The translations under genes were made by a program, and so were the position numbers. This document shows, in pieces, positions 16,352 through 25,694 of a stretch of 64,000 nt of DNA. This DNA comes from Vannielia litorea (GTDB taxonomy: Bacteria > Pseudomonadota > Alphaproteobacteria > Rhodobacterales > Rhodobacteraceae): the NCBI RefSeq assembly GCF_900142295.1, contig NZ_FSRL01000001.1:3534001-3598000 (forward strand), given 5' to 3'. How positions within the stretch are numbered: position 1 is the stretch's first letter; the number at the start of each line of letters is the position of its first letter. The notes under the pieces are model-generated. The model was given only the letters and a program-made list of their open reading frames with translations. It did no database searches and was not told the DNA's origin.

Positions 16352-16984
16352 TCAGCCCGCGAAGTTCTGGGCGATGAAGAGCGAGCCGCAGGCCCGACCG
16401 GTGGGATCGACGGCCATAGCGGTGGCGGCCATCCGGTACTTGCCGGCGAGGATGTTCACCCGGTGGTCGGGCGAGGCCATCCAGAGGCCCACGGTGTAGC
16501 CGGCAACGGAGCCGTAGCTGTGCCGCCCGATGGGCTGGCCGGCGGGGGTGGTGAAGGCGCAGGCGGCGGCATCGGCGATGCGGTAGCCGGTGCGCCCCTC
16601 GACCTTGTAGAGCGCCACGCGGGCGATGTTCTCGGAGCCGCGGCGCACGCGCAGGCCGGAGGCGAGGATGCGCGCCTTCACGGTTGCGCGCCCGGGGCGC
16701 GAGGAGGTGTGGCTGAGCGTGCCGGTCGAGGCCATCCACTCGGCGTGTCCGAGGGCGGTGTCGCGCAGGGCGGGCGCGCCGGAGAGGGCGGTGAGCCCGT
16801 GGCGGCAGCGCTGGTAGTTCACCTCGGCGGCGATGGCGGCATCGAGCAGGGGCTGGTTCAGCCGGGCCGGGTCGATCGTGGCCTCGGCACCGGGCACCGT
16901 GTCCCGGGTGCAGGCGCCGGCGTGGGTGGACAGGCTCGCCACTGCGATCATGGCGCCAAGGGCCAGGCGGAGTGCCTTCTGCAT
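16352..16984 (-). CDS. Secreted CAP-domain (SCP/PR1-like) protein
   Basis: A 210-residue exported protein. The signal peptide is MQKALRLALGAMIAVASLSTHAG with likely cleavage near AGA/C. The CAP domain carries LLDAAIAAEVNYQRCRHGL, LGHAEWMASTGTLSHTSS, SENIARVAL, WMASPDHRVNILAGKYRM and a C-terminal IAQNFAG. The putative active-site histidines and acidic residue are present (HAEW, SENIA, SPDHR). CAP proteins in bacteria have varied and mostly unknown periplasmic or extracellular roles. It is convergent with the epimerase gene and stands alone between two polysaccharide units. Cysteines in the mature part suggest disulfides. Confidence 0.9.
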   Translation of the reverse strand: MQKALRLALGAMIAVASLSTHAGACTRDTVPGAEATIDPARLNQPLLDAAIAAEVNYQRCRHGLTALSGAPALRDTALGHAEWMASTGTLSHTSSRPGRATVKARILASGLRVRRGSENIARVALYKVEGRTGYRIADAAACAFTTPAGQPIGRHSYGSVAGYTVGLWMASPDHRVNILAGKYRMAATAMAVDPTGRACGSLFIAQNFAG

Positions 16985-17156
16985 CGGTTACCTCAAGCAT
17001 CAGGCCCCCACCTTCTGCTCAGGATCCGACACAACCGCCCTGATCTGGCCAGAATAAGGCGCCAATGCGGAAACACCGTTGCACAAGTTGACTTTTGCCC
17101 GCCGCTCCCGCCATTCAGGGGGCGCCCGAAGCGGCGGAGCAGAAGGAAGAGCGGCG

Positions 17157-18509
17157 ATGAAGATTGCGATGATCGGCACGGGCTACGTGGGCCTGGTCTC
17201 GGGGGTGTGTTTCTCGGATTTCGGGCATGAGGTTGTCTGCGTCGACAAGAACCCCGAAAAGGTGGCCCAGCTGAAGCGGGGCGAGGTGCCGATCTACGAG
17301 CCGGGCCTCGACGTGCTGATGGCACGCAACGTGGCCGCCGGCCGGCTGAGCTTTACCGAGAAGCTGGCCCCGGCCGTGGCGGGTGCCGATGCGGTGTTCA
17401 TCGCCGTGGGCACGCCGACCCGGCGCGGCGACGGCCATGCCGACCTGAGCTATGTCTTTGCCGCCGCCGAGGAGATCGCCGAGGCGCTCGACGGGTTCAC
17501 CGTGGTGGTGACCAAGTCCACCGTGCCGGTGGGCACCAACCGCAAGGTTTACGAGATCATCGCCCGGACCTGCGCGGAGGGCAGCTTCGACGTGGCCTCC
17601 AACCCCGAGTTCCTGCGCGAGGGCGCGGCGATCGACGATTTCATGCGGCCCGACCGTGTGGTGGTGGGCGTGGAGACCGACCGCGCCCGCGAGGTGATGG
17701 GCGACATCTATCGCCCGCTCTTTCTGCGCGACTTCCCCATCGTCTACACCGACCTGGAGAGCGCGGAGACGATCAAATACGCGGCCAATGCCTTTCTGGC
17801 CACCAAGATCACCTTCATCAACGAGATCGCCATGCTCTGCGAGCGGGTGGGGGCCGATATCAAGGCGGTGTCCAAGGGGATGGGGCTGGATGGCCGGATC
17901 GGCAACAAGTTTCTTCACGCCGGGCCGGGCTATGGCGGCTCGTGCTTTCCGAAGGATACCAAGGCGCTGGCCCGGATCGGGCAGGACTTTGCCGTGCCGC
18001 TGCAGATCACCGAGACGGTCATTGCCGTGAACGAGGAGATGAAGCGGCGGATGATCGAGAAGCTGAAGGACCTTTGCGGCGGCTCGTTCAACGGCAAGGT
18101 GGTGGCGGTGCTGGGCGTGACCTTCAAGCCCAACACCGACGACATGCGCGAGGCGCCGTCTCTCACCATCGTTCCGGCGCTGGTGGGCGGTGGGGCCGAG
18201 GTGCGCCTGGTCGATCCGCAGGGACGCCGCGAGGGCGAGGCGCTGCTGCCGGGCGTGGCCTGGGAGGACGACCCCTATGCCGCAGCGAAGGGGGCCGACG
18301 TGCTGGTGCTGCTGACAGAGTGGAACGAGTTCCGCGCGCTCGATCTCTCCCGCGTGGCCGGCGAGATGCGCACCGCCCAGATGGCCGACCTGCGCAACAT
18401 CTACTCCGCCGAGGATGCCCGCGCCGCCGGGTTCGAGGCCTACATCTGCGTCGGTCGCCCCGATGCAACCGGTCTCCAGAGCGAGGCCGGGGTCGCCGCG
18501 GCGGGATGA
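17157..18509 (+). CDS. ugd: UDP-glucose 6-dehydrogenase
   Basis: A 450-residue enzyme that oxidises UDP-glucose to UDP-glucuronate with two NAD+. The start is MKIAMIGTGYVGLVSGVCFSDFG. It has TKSTVPVGTNRKV, NPEFLREGAAIDDF, the catalytic cysteine in GPGYGGSCFPKD (Cys263) and the C-terminal domain beginning near KVVAVLGVTFKPNTDDMREAPS. ATG 17157 is preceded by GGAAGAG at good distance. UDP-glucuronate feeds the epimerase upstream (15343) and possibly the capsule glycosyltransferases downstream. It heads the plus-strand polysaccharide gene run. Confidence 0.96.
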   Translation: MKIAMIGTGYVGLVSGVCFSDFGHEVVCVDKNPEKVAQLKRGEVPIYEPGLDVLMARNVAAGRLSFTEKLAPAVAGADAVFIAVGTPTRRGDGHADLSYVFAAAEEIAEALDGFTVVVTKSTVPVGTNRKVYEIIARTCAEGSFDVASNPEFLREGAAIDDFMRPDRVVVGVETDRAREVMGDIYRPLFLRDFPIVYTDLESAETIKYAANAFLATKITFINEIAMLCERVGADIKAVSKGMGLDGRIGNKFLHAGPGYGGSCFPKDTKALARIGQDFAVPLQITETVIAVNEEMKRRMIEKLKDLCGGSFNGKVVAVLGVTFKPNTDDMREAPSLTIVPALVGGGAEVRLVDPQGRREGEALLPGVAWEDDPYAAAKGADVLVLLTEWNEFRALDLSRVAGEMRTAQMADLRNIYSAEDARAAGFEAYICVGRPDATGLQSEAGVAAAG

Positions 18510-18534
18510 CCGGCCGTGCGGCCGGGGGCGGGCG

Positions 18535-19185
18535 GTGACGGCCAAGCGCGCGTTCGACATTGCCCTGGCGCTGGCGCTGCTGGTGCCGGGCTTGCCGATC
18601 ATGGCGGTGCTCTGGGGCCTCGTCGCCCTGCGCGACGGGCGGCCCGCGATCTATGTCTCGCAGCGGATGAAGGCACCGGGCGCGGGTTTCGACCTGTACA
18701 AGTTCCGCACCATGCGGCTGGCGGGCCCGGAGCGCGGCGTGTCGGGCGGCGACAAGGCCGGGCGGATCACCGCGCTGGGGCGCAGGCTGCGCCGGATGCG
18801 GCTCGACGAGCTGCCGCAGCTCGTCAACGTGCTGCGCGGCGACATGAGCTTTGTCGGCCCGCGCCCGCCGGCCCGGCAATACGTGGAGCAGTTTCCGGCG
18901 CTCTATGCCGAGGTGCTTCGGAGCCGCCCCGGGATCACCGGGCTGGCGACAATTCTCTACCACAGCCACGAGGAGATGCTCCTCAAGCCGTGCCGGACGG
19001 CGGAAGAGACCCATGCCGTCTACGTGCGCCGCTGCATCCCCCGGAAGGCGGCGCTGGACAGGCTCTATACACGCCGCCAGAGCCTGGGGCTGGACCTCTA
19101 CATTCTCTATCTCACGCTGGGCAAGCTGATGCCTCTGCCCGGTGCCCGGCTGCGCCGGTTGCGCGCCAAGGCCGCGCGGGTCTGA
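18535..19185 (+). CDS. Initiating bacterial sugar transferase (undecaprenyl-phosphate hexose-1-phosphate transferase type)
   Basis: A 216-residue monotopic phosphoglycosyltransferase. It contains KRAFDIALALALLVPGLPI (re-entrant membrane helix), YVSQRMKAPGAGFDLYKFRTM, RRMRLDELPQLVNVLRGDMSFVGPRP with the catalytic Asp-Glu pair, and RPGITGLAT. It would transfer a sugar-1-phosphate to undecaprenyl phosphate at the inner membrane to begin a repeat unit. It is a short form without the N-terminal CoA-binding and helix bundle of WbaP. I chose GTG 18535 because KRAFD is close to the normal N-terminus and a GGGGCGGG sequence lies upstream. Which sugar it transfers is unknown. Confidence 0.9.
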   Translation: MTAKRAFDIALALALLVPGLPIMAVLWGLVALRDGRPAIYVSQRMKAPGAGFDLYKFRTMRLAGPERGVSGGDKAGRITALGRRLRRMRLDELPQLVNVLRGDMSFVGPRPPARQYVEQFPALYAEVLRSRPGITGLATILYHSHEEMLLKPCRTAEETHAVYVRRCIPRKAALDRLYTRRQSLGLDLYILYLTLGKLMPLPGARLRRLRAKAARV

Positions 19186-19297
19186 GCGGCCAGAAACATG
19201 GGCGTGGTTAATCCTCTGTAGAGAGTCGCCCGGTATATCCCGGTTCAGACGAGCCGCCAGGGTGCGGCGATGGAGAACCTATGCCGGATTGCAGGAC

Positions 19298-20224
19298 ATG
19301 AGAGTGGTGATGACCGGGGCGCGGGGCTTCATCGGGCTGAACCTTGCGCATCACCTGCGGGCTGCCGGGCGGGGCGCTGCGCTGACGGGGGTCGACCGAC
19401 ACAGGGGCGCCCCGGAGGCCGAGCGCGGGCTCTTTGCCGCCTTCCATTCCGGCTGTTTCACCGATGCGGCGGCGCTGGAGCTGGCGGCGGACGCCGATGC
19501 GGTGGTGCACCTGGCCGCCGATGTTTCGGTGCAGGAGAGCCTGGCGGATCCTTTGGCCACCTTCGAGAACAACGCGATGCGCAGCCTGCGGCTGCTCGAT
19601 CACCTGCGCCGGCATGCGCCGCAGACGCATGTGATCTTCGCCTCCACCGGAGGAGTTGCGGCGGATGGCCCGGACGGCGGCGGCCCGACCTCGCCCTATG
19701 CCGCCTCCAAGCTCGCGGCCGAGGCGCTTCTGGCGGCCTATGCCCATGCCTGGGGCCTGCCGGTACTGACGCTGCGGCTGGCTAATGTCTATGGCCCGTT
19801 CTCGCATCGGAGCGACGGGGTGATACCGCGGTTCTGCCGGCGGGTGCTGGAGGGCAAGCCTCTGCGGCTCAACGGCGACGGCCGGCAAACGCGGGATTTC
19901 ATCCATGTCGAGGATATCTGCCAGGCAATCGCCGGGGCGCTCGAGACCCGGGCGGTGGGGCACTACCAGCTCGGCACAGGCGTGGCGACCTCGCTCAACG
20001 AGCTGGTGCAGATGCTCCGGCACCTGGCGCCGGGCCGCAGGGTCGAGGTGGTGCATGGCCCCGGTCTTGCCGGAGAGCTGAGGGACCATTGCGCCGATAC
20101 CGCCCGTGCCCGGCGGGAGCTGGGATTCAGCCCCCGGATCGGTCTGCGCGAGGGGCTGAGATGCACGCTGGACTGGTATCGGCAGGAGCTGGCGGGAGGC
20201 GAGCCATGGCGGCTGACGGCATGA
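19298..20224 (+). CDS. NAD-dependent sugar epimerase/dehydratase (extended SDR)
   Basis: A 308-residue nucleotide-sugar modifying enzyme. The Rossmann motif GARGFIGLNLAHHL, HLAADVSVQESL, STGGVAADG and the catalytic SPYAASKLAAE (Tyr-X3-Lys) identify the family. Late segments GPFSHRSDGVIPRF and RQTRDFIHVEDICQAI are typical of UDP-glucose 4-epimerase-like proteins. Exact specificity cannot be assigned. It precedes and slightly overlaps the dTDP-rhamnose reductase gene, so it belongs to the polysaccharide operon and probably supplies another sugar donor. Confidence 0.85.
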   Translation: MRVVMTGARGFIGLNLAHHLRAAGRGAALTGVDRHRGAPEAERGLFAAFHSGCFTDAAALELAADADAVVHLAADVSVQESLADPLATFENNAMRSLRLLDHLRRHAPQTHVIFASTGGVAADGPDGGGPTSPYAASKLAAEALLAAYAHAWGLPVLTLRLANVYGPFSHRSDGVIPRFCRRVLEGKPLRLNGDGRQTRDFIHVEDICQAIAGALETRAVGHYQLGTGVATSLNELVQMLRHLAPGRRVEVVHGPGLAGELRDHCADTARARRELGFSPRIGLREGLRCTLDWYRQELAGGEPWRLTA

Positions 20225-21111
20225 GGCTGCTGGTCTTCGGGCAGACCGGGCAGGTGGCACGCGAACTCCTGGCGCTCGAGAGCGAGCGGATCCAAGTGGA
20301 GACCGTGCCGCGCAGCCGGGCTGATCTGGCACGACCGGGCGAGGCCGCGGCAGTCGTGGCGCTGAGCGAGGCCGATGCGGTGATCAACGCCGCGGCCTAC
20401 ACGGCGGTCGACCGCGCCGAGGAGGAGCCCGCCCTGGCCCTCGCGGTGAACGGCGCGGCCCCCGGCGAGATTGCCCGGGCCTGCGCAAGGCGGGGCCTGC
20501 CGCTGGTACATGTTTCCAGCGACTACGTCTTCGACGGAAGCGGCGACACACCGCGCGGGGTGGGCTCTCCGGTGGCTCCGCTGGGCAGCTATGGCCGCAG
20601 CAAGCTGGCGGGCGAGCAGGCGGTGCGGGCGGCAGGCGGTGTGCATGCGATCCTGCGCACCTCCTGGGTGTTCTCGGCCCATGGCGCGAACTTCGTGCGG
20701 ACGATGCTGCGCCTGGCCGCGGACCGCGACTCCCTCGGCGTGGTCGATGACCAGATCGGCGGCCCGACCGCCGCGGCAGAGATTGCCGCCGCCTGCGTCA
20801 CGATCGCCGGGGCGCTGAAGGCGGCGCCGGACAAGACCGGCACCTACCACCTCTCCGGCACGCCCGACGTGAGCTGGGCCGGCTTCGCGCAAGAGATCCT
20901 GGCCCAGGCCGGGCTTGCCTGCGCGGTGACGCCGATCCCGAGCGCGGCCTACCCCACCCCGGCCCTGCGCCCGCTGAACTCGCGGCTGGACTGCACCGCC
21001 ACGGAGGCGGTGTTCGGCATTGCCCGGCCCGATTGGCGGGCCGGCCTTGCCGCGGTGCTGAAGCAGATGGGCGAGCGGGCCGATGCCCCGCCGCAACGGA
21101 TGGCAGGCTGA
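20206..21111 (+). CDS. rfbD: dTDP-4-dehydrorhamnose reductase
   Basis: About 301 residues. Last step of dTDP-L-rhamnose synthesis: NADPH reduction of dTDP-4-dehydro-L-rhamnose. Motifs are LLVFGQTGQVARELL, DAVINAAAYTAVDRAEEEP, HVSSDYVFDGSG, the catalytic SYGRSKLAGEQ and RTSWVFSAHGANFV. ATG 20206 is preceded by GGGAGG at 6-7 bases; ATG 20221 overlaps the previous stop and is the alternative. The order D, C, B, A follows on this strand, so the full rhamnose pathway is encoded here. Confidence 0.95.
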   Translation: MAADGMRLLVFGQTGQVARELLALESERIQVETVPRSRADLARPGEAAAVVALSEADAVINAAAYTAVDRAEEEPALALAVNGAAPGEIARACARRGLPLVHVSSDYVFDGSGDTPRGVGSPVAPLGSYGRSKLAGEQAVRAAGGVHAILRTSWVFSAHGANFVRTMLRLAADRDSLGVVDDQIGGPTAAAEIAAACVTIAGALKAAPDKTGTYHLSGTPDVSWAGFAQEILAQAGLACAVTPIPSAAYPTPALRPLNSRLDCTATEAVFGIARPDWRAGLAAVLKQMGERADAPPQRMAG

Positions 21112-21128
21112 GAAAGGACAGGCAGACG

Positions 21129-21698
21129 GTGCAGATCGAGACAACTCCCCTCCCCGGCGTGCTGCGGATCACCCCGCAGCGCTTTGGCGACCATCGCGGC
21201 TATTTCGCCGAGACCTACTCTGCCCGAAAGCTCGCGGAGGCCGGGGTCGAGACGGTTTTCGTGCAGGACAACCACTCGCTGTCGCGCCGCACGGCCACGC
21301 TGCGGGGCCTGCACTTCCAGGCTCCGCCCTGGGCCCAGGCCAAGCTGGTGCGCTGCGGGCGTGGTGCGCTCTTCGACGTGGCGGTCGACATCCGGCGTGG
21401 CAGCCCGACCTGGGGTCGGTGGTATGGCGCCGAACTGACCGAGGCGAACGGGGTGCAACTGCTGATCCCGGCGGGCTTTGCCCACGGCTTCGTCTCCCGC
21501 GCGCCCGACACGGAGATCGTCTACAAATGCTCGTCCCCCTATGCGCCCGAAACCGAGGGCGCCCTGCTCTGGAACGACCCCGACATCGGGATCGACTGGG
21601 GCCTCGGGGGCGCGGAGCCGGTGCTCTCTGAGAAGGATGCCGCCGCACCGCCGCTCGCCAGGTTCGAAAGCCCCTTTGGCTGGAGGGACGCGGCATGA
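21129..21698 (+). CDS. rfbC: dTDP-4-dehydrorhamnose 3,5-epimerase
   Basis: A 189-residue cupin-fold enzyme converting dTDP-4-dehydro-6-deoxyglucose to dTDP-4-dehydrorhamnose. Typical segments are [34 protein letters not shown] (catalytic His in LRGLHFQ), [28 protein letters not shown], and a tail with [15 protein letters not shown] start at 21129 has AAAGGA about 12 bases upstream and removes only non-homologous residues. Its stop overlaps the rfbB start by 4 bases. Confidence 0.95.
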   Translation: MQIETTPLPGVLRITPQRFGDHRGYFAETYSARKLAEAGVETVFVQDNHSLSRRTATLRGLHFQAPPWAQAKLVRCGRGALFDVAVDIRRGSPTWGRWYGAELTEANGVQLLIPAGFAHGFVSRAPDTEIVYKCSSPYAPETEGALLWNDPDIGIDWGLGGAEPVLSEKDAAAPPLARFESPFGWRDAA

Positions 21699-22735
21699 AG
21701 CTGCTGGTAACGGGTGGCGCCGGATTCATCGGCTCGGCAGTGGTACGGCGGGCAATCGCAGAGGGCCACGAGGTGGTGAACCTCGATGCGCTGACCTATG
21801 CCGCCTGCCTCGACAACCTCGCCAGCGTGGCCTCGAATCCGCGCTACGCCTTCGTCCGGGCCGATATCCGCGACCGCGCCGCGCTCGACCGGGCACTGGG
21901 TCAATACCGGCCCGACGCGGTCATGCATCTTGCCGCCGAGAGCCACGTGGACCGCTCGATCGACGGGCCTGCGGCCTTTGTCGAGACCAATGTGCTGGGC
22001 ACCTTTCACCTGCTCGAGGCCGTGCGGGCCTACTGGCAGGGGCGCGGCCGGCCGGAGGACTTCCGGTTTCATCACGTCAGCACCGACGAGGTGTTCGGCT
22101 CGCTGGGCGCCGAGGGGCTGTTCACCGAAGACACGCCCTACGACCCGCGCAGCCCCTATTCGGCCTCCAAGGCCGGCTCCGACCACCTCGTGCGGGCCTG
22201 GCACGAGACCTACGGGCTGCCGGTGGTGATGACCAATTGCTCCAACAACTACGGACCCTTCCACTTTCCCGAGAAGCTGGTGCCGGTGGTGATCCTGAGC
22301 GCGCTGGAAGGTCGGCAGATCCCGGTCTACGGCACGGGCGAGAACCTGCGCGACTGGCTCTATGTTGAGGACCACGCCGAGGCGCTGCTGACGGTGATCC
22401 GGCGCGGCAAGGTGCGCCGGAGCTACAACATCGGCGGCGAGAACGAACGGCGCAACATCGACCTGGTCCGCATGATCTGCGCGCTCGTCGACGAGGCCCG
22501 CCCGGCCGCGCGGCCCCGCGCGGAGCTGATCCGCCTTGTCGCCGACCGGCCCGGCCACGACCGGCGCTATGCCATCGACCCGGGCCGGATCGCAGGCGAG
22601 CTGGGCTGGCGGCCGAGCGTGACGCTCGAAGAGGGCCTGCGCCGGACAGTGGCCTGGTATCTCGACAACCCCGCCTGGTGGCAGGCCCTGCGCGACCGCG
22701 CGGGCCTCGGCCAGCGGCTCGGACTGACGGCATGA
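21695..22735 (+). CDS. rfbB: dTDP-glucose 4,6-dehydratase
   Basis: A 346-residue extended SDR, the usual family length, that converts dTDP-glucose to dTDP-4-dehydro-6-deoxyglucose. It shows [30 protein letters not shown], the catalytic [11 protein letters not shown] (Thr-Asp-Glu) and [15 protein letters not shown] (Tyr-X3-Lys), [15 protein letters not shown], and [13 protein letters not shown]. It overlaps rfbC by 4 bases and is followed 10 bases later by rfbA. Confidence 0.97.
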   Translation: MKLLVTGGAGFIGSAVVRRAIAEGHEVVNLDALTYAACLDNLASVASNPRYAFVRADIRDRAALDRALGQYRPDAVMHLAAESHVDRSIDGPAAFVETNVLGTFHLLEAVRAYWQGRGRPEDFRFHHVSTDEVFGSLGAEGLFTEDTPYDPRSPYSASKAGSDHLVRAWHETYGLPVVMTNCSNNYGPFHFPEKLVPVVILSALEGRQIPVYGTGENLRDWLYVEDHAEALLTVIRRGKVRRSYNIGGENERRNIDLVRMICALVDEARPAARPRAELIRLVADRPGHDRRYAIDPGRIAGELGWRPSVTLEEGLRRTVAWYLDNPAWWQALRDRAGLGQRLGLTA

Positions 22736-22745
22736 GGAGGCACGC

Positions 22746-23681
22746 ATGACCACACGCAAGGGCATCATCCTGGCCGGGGGCACCGGCTCGCGGCTCTACC
22801 CGATCACCCTGGGCATCTCCAAGCAGCTCCTGCCGATCTACGACAAGCCGATGATCTACTATCCGATCTCGGTGCTGATGCTGGCGGGCATCCGGGAGAT
22901 CGCGGTGATCACCACGCCGCAGGATGCCGAGCAGTTCCGCCGGCTTCTCGGCGACGGCAGCCAGTGGGGGCTCTCGTTCACCTACATCGCGCAGCCGTCG
23001 CCGGACGGGCTGGCCCAGGCCTTCATCCTCGCCGAGGCCTTTCTGGCGGGGGCGCCCTCGGCGCTGGTTCTGGGCGACAACATCTTTTTCGGCCACGGGC
23101 TGCCCGAGCTGCTGGCGGAGGCCGATGCACGGCGCGCGGGCGGCACGGTGTTCGGCTACCGGGTGGCGGACCCGGAGCGCTACGGCGTGGTGGATTTCGA
23201 CGCCGCGGGCAAGGCGCGCGCTCTGGTGGAGAAGCCGCGCGTGCCGCCCTCCAGCTACGCGGTGACGGGGCTCTATTTTCTTGACGGATCGGCCCCGGCG
23301 CGCGCCCGCGAGGTGCGTCCTTCGGAGCGTGGCGAACTCGAGATCACCTCGCTGCTCGAGAGCTACCTCGAAGACGACCTGCTGGAGGTGAAGACGATGG
23401 GCCGCGGCTATGCCTGGCTCGATACCGGCACCCACGGCAGCCTGCTTGACGCCGGCAACTTCGTGCGGACGCTGGAAGAGCGCCAGGGGCTTCAGACCGG
23501 CTCGCTGGAAGAGATCGCCTTCAGCCGGGGCTGGATCGACTGGGAGCAGCTGGCCAACCGCGCGAAGCTCTTCGCCAAGAACGACTACGGCGCCTACCTG
23601 CTCGCCATGCTGCCCGAACCCGCGACGAAGGCCCGGCCACCGCACAGCGCGGACCACGGCTGGCGGCTGTCGGCGCGTTGA
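22746..23681 (+). CDS. rfbA: Glucose-1-phosphate thymidylyltransferase
   Basis: A 311-residue nucleotidyltransferase making dTDP-glucose from dTTP and glucose-1-phosphate. The N-terminal GIILAGGTGSRLYPITLGIS and KQLLPIYDKPMIYYP are diagnostic. GDNIFFGHGL, FGYRVADPERYGVVDF and WLDTGTHGSLLDAG complete the active site. AGGAGG (22736-22741) precedes the ATG. The C-terminus is about 15-20 residues longer than usual. It is the last gene of the rhamnose-precursor set. Confidence 0.97.
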   Translation: MTTRKGIILAGGTGSRLYPITLGISKQLLPIYDKPMIYYPISVLMLAGIREIAVITTPQDAEQFRRLLGDGSQWGLSFTYIAQPSPDGLAQAFILAEAFLAGAPSALVLGDNIFFGHGLPELLAEADARRAGGTVFGYRVADPERYGVVDFDAAGKARALVEKPRVPPSSYAVTGLYFLDGSAPARAREVRPSERGELEITSLLESYLEDDLLEVKTMGRGYAWLDTGTHGSLLDAGNFVRTLEERQGLQTGSLEEIAFSRGWIDWEQLANRAKLFAKNDYGAYLLAMLPEPATKARPPHSADHGWRLSAR

Positions 23682-23840
23682 GCCGGTGTCACCGGGTGGG
23701 ACGGGCGTGCCGCGAGCGATGCGGTGCGTGGCCGGGCCGCACGCCCCCATCGGCCGCATGCTCCGCGCGTTCCGGGCGGTGGCCCGGATGAGGGCGCATG
23801 AGGAGCGAGGGCTAGGCCTGACCCTGCGGGAGCGCGCCTG

Positions 23841-24812
23841 ATGCTCGACATGAGCCGAACCCGCCGCAACCGGGCCGCCCGCCCTGGAGCGCCACGCGGG
23901 GCCCAGGCGGTGACCATCCTGATGGCGGTGCACCGGGGCGCGCGCCACCTCGAGGCGCAACTCGACAGCCTGGCCGCCCAGACGCACCGCAACTGGCACC
24001 TCGTGGTGAGCATGGACGGCCCTGAGGACGGCGCCTCGGAGATCCTCGACCGGCATCCGATCCGGGACAGGATCCTCCGTGTCGACGGGCCCAACAGGGG
24101 CTCGGCCGCCAACTTTCTGCACCTTATGCGGCAAGGGCCTGCGGGCACCTTCTGGGCCTTCTGCGACCAGGATGACGTGTGGCTGCCGCACAAGCTCGCC
24201 GCTGCGCTGGAGCGGCTGGAGACCGTGCCGTGGAACCGGGTGGCGATGTATCACAGCCGGAGCCTGGTGACCGACGATGCGCTCGGCAGCCCGCGCCTCT
24301 CCGCCGCGCGGCCCCGGCAGGCGAGTTTTTCCAATGCGCTGGTGCAGAACATCGCCGGAGGCAACACCATCGTCCTGACCCCCGCCGCGACCCGGCTGGT
24401 GCATGCGGCGGTGCAGGAGACCGGCGAGGTGGTGGTGCATGACTGGTGGCTCTACCAGCTCATCACCGGCGCGGGGGGCCTCGTGCTGCACGACGATGCC
24501 CCCGGGCTGCTCTATCGGCAGCACGGCGGCAACCTGATCGGCGCCAACACCGGGCTGCGCGCACGGGCGCGGCGATTGCGCCTCGTGCTCGACGGAACTT
24601 ACCGGCGCTGGATGGAGGTGAACCTTGCGGCGCTTCAGGCCAGCGCGCGGCATTTTACCCCGGAGAACCGCCACCGCCTGCGGCGGCTCGCCCTCGCGCG
24701 GCGGCAACCGCTCGCGGCGCGGTTGCGGATGCTGCGCGAGATCGGCATCCACCGGCAGACCCAGCTGGCCAGCTCGGTGATGTGGCTCTCGGTCCTGCTC
24801 GGGCGGTTCTGA
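23841..24812 (+). CDS. GT2 family glycosyltransferase (rhamnosyltransferase-like)
   Basis: A 323-residue GT-A enzyme. It has VTILMAVHRGARHLEAQLDSL, the donor site VDGPNRGSAANFLHL, the metal-binding FCDQDDVWLPHKLA, and HDWWLYQLITGAGG with LLYRQHGGNLIGAN. The DQDD form and the trailing YRQH motif are typical of GT2 rhamnosyl- and related transferases of O-antigen or capsule loci. Basic residues at the N-terminus suggest membrane association. It follows rfbA after a 159-base gap without a gene and ends 24 bases before the convergent sulfotransferase gene. The exact linkage made is unknown. Confidence 0.88.
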   Translation: MLDMSRTRRNRAARPGAPRGAQAVTILMAVHRGARHLEAQLDSLAAQTHRNWHLVVSMDGPEDGASEILDRHPIRDRILRVDGPNRGSAANFLHLMRQGPAGTFWAFCDQDDVWLPHKLAAALERLETVPWNRVAMYHSRSLVTDDALGSPRLSAARPRQASFSNALVQNIAGGNTIVLTPAATRLVHAAVQETGEVVVHDWWLYQLITGAGGLVLHDDAPGLLYRQHGGNLIGANTGLRARARRLRLVLDGTYRRWMEVNLAALQASARHFTPENRHRLRRLALARRQPLAARLRMLREIGIHRQTQLASSVMWLSVLLGRF

Positions 24813-24836
24813 GCGCCTCTGCGGTGCGGGCCGCGC

Positions 24837-25694
24837 TCAGGCGACGCGCTCGGCAGTGCCGTGCGACGGGGTCACACGCGGTGCGGGCAGGCGGTTGTCG
24901 TAGCCGAACTCCTCCTGCAGCGCGGCATTGTGGTGCTCGAACACCGCCTCGATCCAGGCCACGCGCTCGGGCGTGCGGCCTGCGTCGGGCTGGCTCGGGC
25001 GGTGCAGGGCGGTCTTGACCGCCTCGACGATCTGGCCCGCCCCGGCCGCGCCGCTCTCGATCATCGCGGCGATCCGGTCGCAATCCTCGGTGCGGAGCGA
25101 GGGGTTGGTGAGGTGGCGGGGCACCTCCCAGTCGAGCGCGGCGGGGGCCAGCAGAGGCTCGACCGTGGCCCGGATCGCGCGGTGGCTGGCGAGGGTGAAG
25201 CGGGCCTGCGGCAGCACGTTGCGCCAGCCGCGCAGCCATCCGCGGGGTGTCATCTGCCGGGCGCGGGCCACGACGAACTGCTCGAACCCCTTGCCGCCAT
25301 AGGCCGCGCCGGCCTCGATATAGGCGCGGTGGTGCTGTTTCATCATCTGCGAATAGTCGCCGAAGATGATCTCGCTGAACGGGCGGATGAAGGCGATGAG
25401 GTGGACCTCGGCGCCAATCTCGGCGGCGGCGCGGGCAAAGGGGCGCGCGCGCGGGCCGGAGGTGATGAGATCTTCGAAGGACAGCGCGAGGCGCTCGTGC
25501 GGGCCGAAGAGCGCGGCCAGCCGCCGGGCGCTGGCCGACTCGATGCCGGCGGCATTGCCGGGGTGGCCGGAGCCGTCATGCGGGTAGGCGATGCCGGCTG
25601 CCGCCAGCGCGGCGCGATTGCGCAGGAGAACCTGCTGCAGGTAGGTCGAGCCGCATTTGTGCATGCCGATGTGGAGGAGGATGGAGCGGGTCAT
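24837..25694 (-). CDS. Sulfotransferase-family protein
   Basis: A 285-residue protein starting with the 5'-phosphosulfate-binding loop of PAPS-dependent sulfotransferases (MTRSILLHIGMHKCGSTYLQ). A second segment, LALSFEDLITSG followed by HLIAFIRPFSEIIFGDYSQMMK, matches the 3'-phosphate-binding region (Arg followed by Ser). It is probably cytoplasmic and transfers sulfate to a sugar of the surface polysaccharide. Its ATG overlaps the stop of the large two-domain glycosyltransferase by 4 bases, tying it to glycan assembly. The acceptor is inferred; sulfotransferase-like proteins without known activity also exist. Confidence 0.82.
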   Translation of the reverse strand: MTRSILLHIGMHKCGSTYLQQVLLRNRAALAAAGIAYPHDGSGHPGNAAGIESASARRLAALFGPHERLALSFEDLITSGPRARPFARAAAEIGAEVHLIAFIRPFSEIIFGDYSQMMKQHHRAYIEAGAAYGGKGFEQFVVARARQMTPRGWLRGWRNVLPQARFTLASHRAIRATVEPLLAPAALDWEVPRHLTNPSLRTEDCDRIAAMIESGAAGAGQIVEAVKTALHRPSQPDAGRTPERVAWIEAVFEHHNAALQEEFGYDNRLPAPRVTPSHGTAERVA

